In this document: positions 33,222-41,003 of the stretch, piece by piece | Layout: every line of letters begins with the position of its first letter | Position numbering within the stretch: the first letter of the stretch is position 1 | DNA from: Acidimicrobiales bacterium | GTDB lineage: Bacteria > Actinomycetota > Acidimicrobiia > Acidimicrobiales > JADJXE01 | Assembly: GCA_016716005.1 (NCBI GenBank) | Contig: JADJXE010000001.1 | Coordinates: forward strand, 2,617,001 to 2,681,000 | DNA: 64,000 bases | Reading direction: 5' to 3' | Made by a program: the position numbers and the translations under genes | The notes under the pieces: generated by a model | The model's database searches: none | What the model saw: only the letters and a program-made list of their open reading frames with translations | What the model was told of the DNA's origin: nothing

Positions 33222-34274
33222 GTGAATCCGGTGGGGGGACCGCACCACGGCGGCGCGCCGTCCGAACTCGTCGATCCGTTCGGGCGGGTCGTCCGCGACC
33301 TGCGGATCTCGGTCACCGATCGCTGCAACTTCCGGTGCTCCTACTGCATGCCCGCCGAGGGCATGGCCTGGCTGCCCCGGTCGGAGCTGCTCACCTTCGA
33401 GGAGCTGGCGCGGGTCGCGCAGGTGTGCCTGGAGCGCTTCGGCTTCGACGGGATCCGCATCACCGGCGGTGAGCCCACCGTGCGGGCGCACCTGCCCGTG
33501 CTCGTCGAGAAGCTGGCCTCCCTGCGCGTGCCGGCGCGGGGTGGGGGGCCGGGTCGCCGGGCCGACCTGGCCCTGACCACCAACGGGGCCTCCCTGCGGC
33601 TCCTGGCGCACGACCTGCGGGCCGCCGGGCTGGCGCGGCTCAACGTGTCGCTCGACTCGCTGCGCCGCGACCGGTTCCTCGAGGTCACCCGCCGGGACGA
33701 TCTCGACCGCGTGCTCGACGGGATCCGCGCTGCCCAGGACGCCGGCTTCGACCCGGTCAAGGTCAACTGCGTGGTGGTGCGGGACTTCAACGACGACGAG
33801 ATCGTCGACGTCGCCGCCTGGGGTCGGGCGTGGGGCCTCGAGGTGCGGTTCATCGAGTTCATGCCGCTCGACGCCCAGGGCCAGTGGCGCCAGGGTGCCG
33901 TCGTCAGCCAGGACGAGATCCTCGACGCCCTCGCCGCGGCGTTCGACCTGGAGCCCCTGCCCGGGCGGGGCTCGGCGCCGGCCGACCGGTGGCGCTACGC
34001 CGACGGCGGGGGGACGGTGGGCGTCATCCCGAGCGTCACCAAGCCGTTCTGCGGCGACTGCGACCGGGTGCGCCTCACGGCCGAGGGCCAGCTGCGCACC
34101 TGCCTGTTCGCCACCCGGGAGTTCGACCTGCGGGCCGTGCTCCGAGGCGGCGGGACCGACGACGACCTGGCCGCAGCGATCACCCGGGCGGTCGGCACCA
34201 AGTGGGCGGGCCACAGCATCGGGCAGGTCCACTTCACGAAGCCCGCGCGGGGGATGAGCCAGATCGGCGGCTGA
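33222..34274 (+). CDS. moaA: GTP 3',8-cyclase MoaA
   Basis: Radical-SAM enzyme that, with MoaC, makes cyclic pyranopterin monophosphate, the first step of molybdenum cofactor synthesis. The 350-residue protein shows the SAM cluster motif CNFRCSYC (Cys35, 39, 42 with this start), the glycine motif RITGGEPTVR, the second cluster in CGDCDRVR plus a later Cys in RTCLF, and the C-terminal Gly-Gly needed for function. GTG 33222 and GTG 33231 are both possible: TATTCG lies 6 bases before the first, TAGGGT 7 before the second. The gene is directly behind moeA. Confidence 0.95.
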   Translation: MNPVGGPHHGGAPSELVDPFGRVVRDLRISVTDRCNFRCSYCMPAEGMAWLPRSELLTFEELARVAQVCLERFGFDGIRITGGEPTVRAHLPVLVEKLASLRVPARGGGPGRRADLALTTNGASLRLLAHDLRAAGLARLNVSLDSLRRDRFLEVTRRDDLDRVLDGIRAAQDAGFDPVKVNCVVVRDFNDDEIVDVAAWGRAWGLEVRFIEFMPLDAQGQWRQGAVVSQDEILDALAAAFDLEPLPGRGSAPADRWRYADGGGTVGVIPSVTKPFCGDCDRVRLTAEGQLRTCLFATREFDLRAVLRGGGTDDDLAAAITRAVGTKWAGHSIGQVHFTKPARGMSQIGG

Positions 34275-34312
34275 CCGGGGCCCCGGGTCGGCGTCGCCGG
34301 CCGGCCGGGCGC

Positions 34313-35350
34313 TCAGCCCGGGGCGTCGAGCAGGCCCTCGGCCCGCAGCCAGGCCTCGGTCCGGCGCATGCCCTCGTCGAGGTCGACCCTCGGGTACCAG
34401 CCCAGGACGCGGTGCGCCTTGGCGTTGGACACGGTGCGGGTCTTCGACAGCATGAGCATGGCGCCCTTGCCGATCTCGGTGCGCCGGCCACGGAGACGGA
34501 GCGCGACCCGGGCCGCCTCGGCGATGGCGATGGCGACCGGCGTGGCGAAGGTGCGGGGCCCGTCGTCGCGGCCGAGCATCCGGAAGAAGTGCCCGAAGTA
34601 CTCCTCGCAGGTGACCTCGACCTCGCCGCCGAGCTGGAAGATCTGCCCGGCACCCTCCGGCCGCTCGGCGGCAGCCGCGATCCCTTCGACCAGGTCGTCC
34701 ACGTAGACGAGGTTGAACAGCCCCCGGCCGTGGGCCGGCAGCAGGAACATGCCCGCGCGGATGGCGGCGAGGGGCTCCAGCACCCACGGCCGGCAGCCCG
34801 GTCCGTACACGTCGGCCGGCCGCACCACGGTGCAGGACGCCTCGCCGGCGGCGTGGGCGGCCAGCACCAGGTGCTCGGCCGCGATCTTGGTGTCGACGTA
34901 GGGGTTGTCGGTCGGCATGAGTGGCCAGCGCTCGTCGATCTCGCGGCCCGGGTAGTAGCGGGCCACGGCCGCCGGCTCGGCCTGGCCGAAGCGGGTGACG
35001 CCCATGGTGGAGAGGTGCACGAACCGGTCGGTACCGGCGGCGGCCGCGGCCTCGAGCACCCGCTGCGTGCCCACCACGTTCACGTGCCACGCCAGCGCCC
35101 GGTCGACGTTGTTCGTGACCACGGCGGCCGTGTGGATCACCAGGTCGCAGCCCTCCAGGTGGGCGCGCCAGGCGTCGGGGACGGTGATGTCCCCGGCCAC
35201 GACCCCCAGCGCGGGGTCGGCCTCGACGTCGAGGCCGCGCACCTCTGCGCCGAGCTCGCGGTAGCGGCGGGCGAGGACCCGGCCCACGAAGCCGCGGGCA
35301 CCGGTGATGAACACCCGGCGGTGGCGCGTGGCCTCGAGCGGCGGGCTCAC
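34313..35350 (-). CDS. NAD-dependent epimerase / 3-beta-hydroxysteroid-dehydrogenase-like protein
   Basis: A 345-residue extended SDR. TGARGFVGRVLARR near residue 17 binds NAD, HTAAVV and HLSTMGVTRFG follow, and the active-site Tyr-x3-Lys appears as NPYVDTKIAAEHL near residue 170. VVRPADVYGPGCRPWVLEP is the usual substrate-domain entry. The fold fits 3-beta-HSD/isomerase or sugar epimerase; substrate not known. GTG 35350 overlaps the stop of the upstream TPP enzyme in GTGA, so translation is coupled and the two enzymes probably act in sequence. Confidence 0.8.
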   Translation of the reverse strand: MSPPLEATRHRRVFITGARGFVGRVLARRYRELGAEVRGLDVEADPALGVVAGDITVPDAWRAHLEGCDLVIHTAAVVTNNVDRALAWHVNVVGTQRVLEAAAAAGTDRFVHLSTMGVTRFGQAEPAAVARYYPGREIDERWPLMPTDNPYVDTKIAAEHLVLAAHAAGEASCTVVRPADVYGPGCRPWVLEPLAAIRAGMFLLPAHGRGLFNLVYVDDLVEGIAAAAERPEGAGQIFQLGGEVEVTCEEYFGHFFRMLGRDDGPRTFATPVAIAIAEAARVALRLRGRRTEIGKGAMLMLSKTRTVSNAKAHRVLGWYPRVDLDEGMRRTEAWLRAEGLLDAPG

Positions 35351-37059
35351 AGGCTGCGGCTCCGCTGGAACTGCTCGTAGCCGATGGCGTCGGCGTTCAC
35401 CGCGGGGTCGACCCGCACGTGGACGACGGCGGGCTTGCCCGACGCCACCGCCCGCTCCAGGGCGGGCACCAGCTGGTCGATCGCCTCCACCAGCTCGCCG
35501 TGGCAGCCCAGGGCCTCGGCGAGGAGGTCGTAGCGGGTGCCGGGGAGGATGTCGGTGCCCTGGAACTGGTCCTCGGTGTAGCCCTTGAAGCGGTGGGCGG
35601 TGCGCTCCATCCCCCATCCGTCATCGACCGCCACGACGGCGATCACCGGCGCGCCGGCCCGCAGCGCGGTCTCGAGCTCCATCACGTTGAAGCCGAAGGC
35701 GCCATCGCCGCTGACGAGGTACACCGGCCGCCCGGGGGCGGCGAGCTTGGCGCCGATGGCGAACGGCAGCCCGGTGCCGAGGTAGCCCATCTTCACCGAG
35801 TACAGGAAGCCGTCGGGCTCGTAGATCGGGTTCAGCGCCACCGTCCACAGGGTGGTGTTGCCGCCGTCGGCAACCGTGACCGCGTGGCGGGGGAAGAAGT
35901 CGCGCACGGCCATCACCATCTGGCCCGGGTTCACGCCGGCCGTGGTCTCGGCCAGCACGTACCCGGCGGCGCCGGCGACGGTCTGCTGGGTGAGCTCGCG
36001 GTAGCGGGCCAGGTCGGGCATCTCCGCGCGCGGCCCGGTGCGGGCCTGCACCGCCTTGCCCAGGGCGGTGAGCGCGGCCTTGGCGTCGGCGACGATCCCG
36101 AGGTCGACGGGCCGGTTGAGGCCGATCGAGTAGGGGTCGGCGTCGATGTGGATCGTCTGCTGCCGGGCGGGGTCGCCCCACGCTGGCGGCATCCCCCAGC
36201 CGTCGTACTCGCCCAGTCGGGCACCCACCACGAGCACCACGTCGGCGTCGGTGCGCACCGCTGTGGTGGTCTGCATGTCGAACAGGTGGAAGTAGTGCGG
36301 ATGGTCCTCGGGCACCGCGCCCCGCGCCCCGAGCGAGGTGCTCATGCCCGCGGCGAGGTGGTCGGCCAGGGCCAGCAGCTCGCCCGAGGCGCCCGACCAC
36401 AGCACGCCCTTGCCGGCGTAGACGAACGGCCGTGCGGCGGCGGCCAGCCAGTCGGCGGCCTGCTCGATGGCGGCGGGGTCGCCGGCGCCGAGGTCGACGA
36501 CGCGGTTCTGGGCGGCCGGGGTGACGCGCAGGGTGGAGACGTCGACCTCGACGCCCAGCATCTCGTCGGGGATCGCCAGGAAGGCCGGGCCGGGGCGGCC
36601 GGTGGTGGCTGCGCGGAAGGCCGCCCGCACCAGCTCGGGCACGCGGTCGGGGCGCGACACCAGGGCGCTGTACTTGGTGACCGGCCGGGCCATCTCCACC
36701 AGGTCGGTCGCCTGCCACGCCCCGCCCCGGTCGGGCTGGGTCGTGGCGCTGCGGCGGGTGCACGCGAGGGCGACCACGGGGTGCCCCTCGGCCTGGGCGC
36801 TGGTGATGCCGGCCAGCATGTTGGCCCCGCCCGGCCCGGGGTTGCCGATGACCACGGCCGGGCGGTGGGTGAGGCGGGCGTAGCCCTCCGCGATGTGGGT
36901 CGCCGCCTCCTCGTGGTGGGTGTTCACGTACCGGATCCCGTAGGCCGGCGTGTGCACCACGAAGGGGATGTGGGCGCCGTCGACGATGCCGCACATGAAG
37001 TCGACGCCCTCGGCGTGGAGGCAACGGACGAGGAGCTCACCCACGGTCATGGTCTGCAC
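35347..37059 (-). CDS. thiamine-pyrophosphate-dependent enzyme, acetolactate-synthase-like (second copy)
   Basis: A 570-residue TPP enzyme. The catalytic Glu is in NTHHEEAATHIAEGYARL (near residue 50), GNPGPGGANMLAGITSAQA follows, and the TPP/Mg motif is SGDGAFGFNVMELETALR with a later DDGWGMERT in place of the usual Asn-Asn pair, so metal binding differs slightly. It is only distantly like the enzyme at 19905. No ilvN is nearby. GTG 37059 is the chosen start, with ATG 37050 as alternative. Cotranscription with the epimerase suggests a pathway that makes and then reduces or epimerises a hydroxy-keto product. Confidence 0.83.
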   Translation of the reverse strand: MQTMTVGELLVRCLHAEGVDFMCGIVDGAHIPFVVHTPAYGIRYVNTHHEEAATHIAEGYARLTHRPAVVIGNPGPGGANMLAGITSAQAEGHPVVALACTRRSATTQPDRGGAWQATDLVEMARPVTKYSALVSRPDRVPELVRAAFRAATTGRPGPAFLAIPDEMLGVEVDVSTLRVTPAAQNRVVDLGAGDPAAIEQAADWLAAAARPFVYAGKGVLWSGASGELLALADHLAAGMSTSLGARGAVPEDHPHYFHLFDMQTTTAVRTDADVVLVVGARLGEYDGWGMPPAWGDPARQQTIHIDADPYSIGLNRPVDLGIVADAKAALTALGKAVQARTGPRAEMPDLARYRELTQQTVAGAAGYVLAETTAGVNPGQMVMAVRDFFPRHAVTVADGGNTTLWTVALNPIYEPDGFLYSVKMGYLGTGLPFAIGAKLAAPGRPVYLVSGDGAFGFNVMELETALRAGAPVIAVVAVDDGWGMERTAHRFKGYTEDQFQGTDILPGTRYDLLAEALGCHGELVEAIDQLVPALERAVASGKPAVVHVRVDPAVNADAIGYEQFQRSRSL

Positions 37060-37137
37060 GCCGGCAGTCTTGCCGACGGCACCCGCTCCTGCCCGTGCCC
37101 GTGCCCGTGCCCCGGACGTCGGCTCCCGGCCGCCACC

Positions 37138-37143
37138 TACACT
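37138..37143 (+). promoter_or_regulatory. -10 element (TACACT) of moaC
   Basis: TACACT lies 8 bases before the moaC ATG. Just upstream are four imperfect CCCGTG hexamers (37092-37115). Confidence 0.45.
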
Positions 37144-37151
37144 GCAGGCCC

Positions 37152-37646
37152 ATGACCGAACGCGGCCTGACCCACGTCGACCCGCTGGGGCGGGCCCGCA
37201 TGGTCGACGTCACCCCCAAGGACCCCACCCACCGACGGGCCATCGCCAAGGGCAGGGTGTTCATGCGTCCGGAGACGGTGAACCAGGTGGCGGCCAACGC
37301 CGTCACCAAGGGCGACGTGCTGGCCGTGGCCCGCGTGGCCGGGATCCAGGCGGCCAAGCGCACCCCCGACCTGATCCCGCTGTGCCACCCGCTGCTGGTC
37401 GGTTCGGTCTACGTGAACTTCCAGCTCGACGACGACTTCATCGAGGTGGAGGCCCAGGTCGAGACCTTCGACCGGACCGGGGTCGAGATGGAGGCGCTGA
37501 CCGCCTGCTCGGTGGCCGCGCTCACGATCTACGACATGTGCAAGTCGGTCGATCGCTCCATGGTGCTGGGCGAGATCACGCTGTGGGAGAAGACCGGTGG
37601 CCGGTCCGGCACGTACCGTCGCCCCGAGGCCACCGACGGGCGGTGA
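37152..37646 (+). CDS. moaC: cyclic pyranopterin monophosphate synthase MoaC
   Basis: Converts the MoaA product to cyclic pyranopterin monophosphate. The 164-residue protein has every family mark: MVDVTPKDPTHRRAIAKG (near residue 17), DLIPLCHPL (near 74), the acidic TFDRTGVEMEALTACSVAAL (near 107) and YDMCKSVDR with the catalytic Lys. It is the third molybdenum-cofactor gene here, apart from moeA-moaA by the inserted epimerase/TPP-enzyme pair. moaB/mog, moaD and moaE are not in this window. Confidence 0.96.
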   Translation: MTERGLTHVDPLGRARMVDVTPKDPTHRRAIAKGRVFMRPETVNQVAANAVTKGDVLAVARVAGIQAAKRTPDLIPLCHPLLVGSVYVNFQLDDDFIEVEAQVETFDRTGVEMEALTACSVAALTIYDMCKSVDRSMVLGEITLWEKTGGRSGTYRRPEATDGR

Positions 37647-37814
37647 CACCCGCCGCCGGCTCGTTGTGACACCCGCCACACCCGGGTAGCGCCCGACCCC
37701 GGTTCGTAGTAGAACCGTAATGTTCGTCGCAGCACCCCCGACCCACCCGGACCATCCACCACCGGTTCTGAACCGAGGGTTACGGTCCCCGACACGAAAA
37801 GGTAGGCACGGAGC

Positions 37815-38315
37815 GTGACGTTGCTGGTTCTGGTGATCCTCGCTCTCATGTGGGCTGCGGTGCTGCTGCCACCGCTGATCCGGAGTCGTACGGAGAGCCG
37901 CCCCGGCGACTCCATCTCGTCGTTCCGGCGCCAGCTCTCGGTGCTCGAGCGCACCAGCCCGAGTGCCGGCTCGAACGTCACCGACCTGGCCACGCGCCGC
38001 AGGGCCGCGACCCCGGCCTCCCAGCCGGTCGACGTCCCCGCCGCCGGCATCACCCTCCACCAGGCCCAGCAGCGCCGGCGCACGATCCTGTTCGGGCTGG
38101 GTGCCAGCACCCTGCTCGTGGTGGCCCTGGCCGTCGTGGGCGGCGGCATCCTCCTGTGGGCTGCCGCTGCCGGGATGGTGGGCCTCGTCCTGGCGTACAC
38201 GGCCCTGCTGGTGCGGGCCCGACAGGTGTCGATGGAGCGGGCCGTGAAGGTGCGCTACCTGCCCACCTCGGTCGGCTCCCAGCCGGCTCTGCTGCTCCGC
38301 CGCTCCGGCAGCTGA
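37815..38315 (+). CDS. SepX/GLPR-like actinobacterial divisome membrane protein (candidate)
   Basis: A 166-residue membrane protein. An N-terminal helix (LLVLVILALMWAAVLLPPLI, residues 3-22) is followed by a basic cytoplasmic linker (RRQLSVLERTSPSAG, TRRRAATPASQ) and then, from about residue 90, a hairpin of two helices beginning RRRTILFGLGASTLLVVALA. This helix-linker-two-helix order and its place behind galU and moeA match the Streptomyces SepX / corynebacterial GLPR family, the membrane receptor of the gephyrin-like protein Glp in cell division. Sequence similarity is low, so the call rests on layout and context. GTG 37815 has TAGGCA six bases upstream. Confidence 0.6.
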   Translation: MTLLVLVILALMWAAVLLPPLIRSRTESRPGDSISSFRRQLSVLERTSPSAGSNVTDLATRRRAATPASQPVDVPAAGITLHQAQQRRRTILFGLGASTLLVVALAVVGGGILLWAAAAGMVGLVLAYTALLVRARQVSMERAVKVRYLPTSVGSQPALLLRRSGS

Positions 38316-38323
38316 CCGGGCCG

Positions 38324-38977
38324 GTGTCCCCGGCTCCCGATCCGCTCCGCCTCGCCCAGCTCGACGCGGCCGTCGCCTCGGCCGCGGCTCGCCTGTCGGC
38401 GGCCACCTCGGCTCGCGAGGTCGGGCTGGCCGCGTGCCGTCGGGTGGTCCGGGCCTCGGGCAGCTCGATCCGGGCCGTGCACCGCCTCGATCCGCAGCGG
38501 GCTGGCGTGCTCGCAGGCGAGGCGGAGGTGGCGCTGCGCCAGGCGCAGGACGCCCTGGACGCCTTCCCCGACGTGGCCCACGCCGGCTTCCTCCACGACG
38601 CCGAGAAGGAGTACACGGAGGCCCGCCTCACGGCCGCGCTCGTGGTCGCCGCGCCGGTGGACGGGCCCGACGAGCTCGGCGTCCAGCCGGCGGCCTGGCT
38701 GAAGGGGTTGGCCGAGGCTGCGTCGGAGCTGCGCCGCCATCTGCTCGACCGGCTCCGGGCCGGTGAGCTCGGCCGGGCCGAGGAGCTGCTTGCCGCCATG
38801 GAGGGCGCCTACGACGCGCTGGTGGTGATCGACGAGCCCGACGCCGTCACCCACGGCCTGCGGCGCACCCTCGACGCCCTCCGGGCGGTGCTGGAGCGCA
38901 GCCGGGCCGACGTCACCACGGCCGTCGTGCATGCCCGCGTGCAGGCCACCCTCCGGGCCCACGCCGGGCCCGGCTGA
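38324..38977 (+). CDS. translin-family protein
   Basis: A 217-residue all-helical protein that resembles translin/TRAX. Visible family features are GLAACRRVVRASGSSIRAVH (near residue 30), the acidic FLHDAEKEYTEARLTAAL near residue 91 that in TRAX supplies metal-binding Glu residues, LGVQPAAWLKGLAEAASELR and LDRLRAGELGRAEELLAAME. Eukaryotic translin-TRAX (C3PO) is an RNA-binding nuclease. Archaeal and some bacterial homologues exist but are little studied. GTG 38324 lies 8 bases after the SepX/GLPR-like gene. The tRNA-Ala gene begins 45 bases downstream, which is suggestive given tRNA processing by C3PO in fungi. Confidence 0.75.
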   Translation: MSPAPDPLRLAQLDAAVASAAARLSAATSAREVGLAACRRVVRASGSSIRAVHRLDPQRAGVLAGEAEVALRQAQDALDAFPDVAHAGFLHDAEKEYTEARLTAALVVAAPVDGPDELGVQPAAWLKGLAEAASELRRHLLDRLRAGELGRAEELLAAMEGAYDALVVIDEPDAVTHGLRRTLDALRAVLERSRADVTTAVVHARVQATLRAHAGPG

Positions 38978-39003
38978 CGGCCGGGACGCCGGCAGGGGTC
39001 GGC

Positions 39004-39009
39004 TACCAT
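39004..39009 (+). promoter_or_regulatory. -10 element (TACCAT) of tRNA-Ala
   Basis: TACCAT lies 13 bases before the first base of the tRNA, a normal distance for a short 5' leader removed by RNase P. Confidence 0.45.
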
Positions 39010-39022
39010 GCGTGGTCCCTCC

Positions 39023-39095
39023 GGGGGTGTAGCTCAGTTGGCAGAGCGCTACGTTCGCAACGTAGAAGTCGGCGGTTCGAGTCCGCTCACCTCCA
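39023..39095 (+). tRNA. tRNA-Ala (anticodon CGC)
   Basis: A 73-base cloverleaf can be drawn by hand. The acceptor GGGGGTG (39023-39029) pairs with CACCTCC (39088-39094) and the discriminator is A39095. The D stem is GCTC/GAGC, the anticodon stem CTACG/CGTAG has loop TTCGCAA (anticodon 39056-39058), and the T arm is GGCGG-TTCGAGT-CCGCT. Position 3-70 is a G-U pair, the alanine identity mark. It reads GCG codons. The CCA end is not encoded (CCG follows). Confidence 0.96.
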
Positions 39096-39114
39096 CCGGA
39101 TCGGCCTGAGAGCG

Positions 39115-40179
39115 GTGGGCCGGAGGAAGGCGCCGCCGAGCGCGACCCCCTCCGACGCCGAGGCCGCGGCGGCGAGCGCGGCGCAGCTGTGGCGCCTGCT
39201 GGCCGCGCTGCCCGCCCGCAGCGACGAGGCCCTGGCCGTGCTCGACGGGGCCTTCGGCGACGTGCTGGCCGAGCAGGGCTCGCCGCTGGCGATCCCCCTG
39301 ACGGTGCGCTCCGACGGGGCAGCGCTTGTGGCCGACCGTGCCGCGCTGGCCGAGCGCCTGCCCGGCGCCACCGGGCGGATCTGCGTGCTCGTGCACGGGC
39401 TGATGGGAACGGGGGCGGTCTGGGGCTTCCGCGACGATCCCGGGACCACCTACGGCTCCCTGCTCGCCCGGGACCTCGGGGTCACGCCGCTCTACGCCAG
39501 CTACAACACCGGCCGACACGTCTCCACCAACGCCCGGGAGCTGGCGCGCCTGCTCGACCGGCTGGTGGGGGCCTGGCCGGTGCGGGTGCGGGACATCACC
39601 CTCATCGGGCACAGCATGGGCGGGCTCGTGGTGCGCGGCGCGTGCCACTACGGCACGGTCGAGCGCCGGCAGTCGACCCTGCGGCGCTCGTGGCCCTCCA
39701 GGGTGCGGCGAGTCGTGCTCATCGGCGTGCCGAACGCCGGTTCGTGGCTCGAGGTGCTCGCCAACCTCACGAGCACCGCCCTCTGGGCCGTGCCCACGCC
39801 GGTGACGCGCCTGATCGGGTCGGGTCTCGACCGACGGAGCGCCGGGATCAAGGATCTGCGCTTCGGGTCGGTCCTCGACGAGGACTGGCAGGAGCGCGAC
39901 CCGGATGCACCCGGCCCGGCGAGCCTGCACCGCGTCCGCGCGCCGCGTCGCGCCCGCTACCTCGTCGTCGCCGGCACCCTGACGGCCGATCCGGCCCATC
40001 CCGTCTCGCGCCTGCTCGGCGACAGCCTGGTGACGGCCCCCAGCGCCACCGGCGAGCTGGCCGACAGCCGGGTGCGCGAGCTGTTCCCGGACGCGACGAT
40101 CCGGGTGCTGCCGACGGTGACGCACCTGGCGCTGGCCAGCCACCCCGACGTCTACGAGGAGATCCGAGCCTGGTGGTGA
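39115..40179 (+). CDS. alpha/beta hydrolase, lipase/PGAP1-like
   Basis: A 354-residue hydrolase. ICVLVHGLMGTGAVWGF (near residue 89) is the oxyanion region, LIGHSMGGLVVRGACHY (near 162) contains the nucleophile Ser, and the catalytic His is probably in LPTVTHLALASHPDVYEEI near the end. The long region before the fold is helical and Ala-rich. Relatives are called triacylglycerol lipases or PGAP1-like esterases. No signal peptide is seen, so it is likely cytoplasmic. The gene starts 20 bases after the tRNA and ends at a hairpin. Confidence 0.82.
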   Translation: MGRRKAPPSATPSDAEAAAASAAQLWRLLAALPARSDEALAVLDGAFGDVLAEQGSPLAIPLTVRSDGAALVADRAALAERLPGATGRICVLVHGLMGTGAVWGFRDDPGTTYGSLLARDLGVTPLYASYNTGRHVSTNARELARLLDRLVGAWPVRVRDITLIGHSMGGLVVRGACHYGTVERRQSTLRRSWPSRVRRVVLIGVPNAGSWLEVLANLTSTALWAVPTPVTRLIGSGLDRRSAGIKDLRFGSVLDEDWQERDPDAPGPASLHRVRAPRRARYLVVAGTLTADPAHPVSRLLGDSLVTAPSATGELADSRVRELFPDATIRVLPTVTHLALASHPDVYEEIRAWW

Positions 40180-40197
40180 CCGGGCCGCCCGGCCCGG
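40180..40197 (+). terminator. hairpin after the lipase-like gene
   Basis: CCGGGCC (40180-40186) and GGCCCGG (40191-40197) form a perfect 7-bp stem with a GCCC loop directly after the stop codon, followed by TTCC. Confidence 0.5.
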
Positions 40198-40210
40198 TTC
40201 CGGCCCGGCG

Positions 40211-40900
40211 TCAGGGCGCCGGGCCGTCGCGGTCGTCGTCGACGGTGATGCGCAGGGCGGCGAAGAGCCGGAGGGCGAACGGGAGCACCTGGGTGGTGTC
40301 GAGCACCACCCCCTGCAGGTGCTCGGCGCCCCGCAGGCCCTCCAGGACGGAGCCGTGCAGTCGCAACCCCCGGGCGCGGGCCCCCGAGAGGTCGATCTCG
40401 GCGAGGTCGCAGTCGAACAGCTGGGTGGTGTCGAGCCTCGCCGCGGTGAAGTCGGCCGCCCTGAGGATCGACCCCTCGATGCGGAGCCGCTCGGCCGTCG
40501 CCATCCGGAAGCTGGCCCCGTCGAGCTTGCTGTCGACGATCCGCACGTCGCGGAGACGAGCGTCGGGGAGCAGCACGCCCGTCAGGCGGCACCGGCGCAG
40601 CTCGACCCGGGTGAGGAGGGCGCCGGCCAAGTCGGCGCCGGAGAGGTCGGCGTCCTCGACCAGGGTGTCGGTGAGGCGCATGCCCTGGAGCCGGGCGCCG
40701 GTGAGGAGCACGCCGGAGAGCCTCGACTCGGCCACGTCGAGCCCCCCGGCGACCAGGCCCGAGAGGTCGCCCTGCACCTCCACGCCGACCCAGTCGAGGT
40801 CCTCGCGCAGGTCGTCGCCGGCTGCCGGCCGGAGCGCGGTGGGCAGCCGGGGCGGGAGAGGGGGCAGCGGCGTCGAGGTGGAGCGGTCGCGCCGGGCCAT
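40211..40900 (-). CDS. pentapeptide-repeat protein
   Basis: A 229-residue protein whose residues about 55-190 follow the A(D/N)LxX pattern of pentapeptide repeats: LSGVLLTGARLQGMRL, DADLSGADLAGALL, CRLTGVLLPDARL, ADFTAARLDTTQL, CDLAEIDLSGARARG. These form a right-handed square beta-helix that can mimic DNA, as in quinolone-resistance Qnr/MfpA proteins. The C-terminal helix (LPFALRLFAALRITVDDD) could be a dimer contact. A Qnr-like role is only possible. ATG 40900 is uncertain, as no ribosome site precedes it. Confidence 0.8.
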   Translation of the reverse strand: MARRDRSTSTPLPPLPPRLPTALRPAAGDDLREDLDWVGVEVQGDLSGLVAGGLDVAESRLSGVLLTGARLQGMRLTDTLVEDADLSGADLAGALLTRVELRRCRLTGVLLPDARLRDVRIVDSKLDGASFRMATAERLRIEGSILRAADFTAARLDTTQLFDCDLAEIDLSGARARGLRLHGSVLEGLRGAEHLQGVVLDTTQVLPFALRLFAALRITVDDDRDGPAP

Positions 40901-40991
40901 CAGATGAGGTGGCGGGGAGCCGCGGAGGCCATGGCGCGACCCTAGGGGCGCAGCTGCGAGCAGCGTCGCCAGGCCTGCCCGGCCGGCGGGG

Positions 40992-40997
40992 CATGCT
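40992..40997 (+). promoter_or_regulatory. -10 element (CATGCT) of the SDR gene
   Basis: CATGCT, six bases (TCCGGT), ATG at 41004. Confidence 0.4.
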
Positions 40998-41003
40998 TCC
41001 GGT

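Noticed and set aside
34275..34312. CCGGGGCCCCGG palindrome after moaA as terminator
   Set aside because: Self-complementary without a loop and with no neighbouring stem; too weak to call.
37092..37115. CCCGTG hexamer repeats before moaC, considered as a regulatory array
   Set aside because: Units are short and imperfect and lie in GC-rich filler; no dyad or conserved spacing to the -10.
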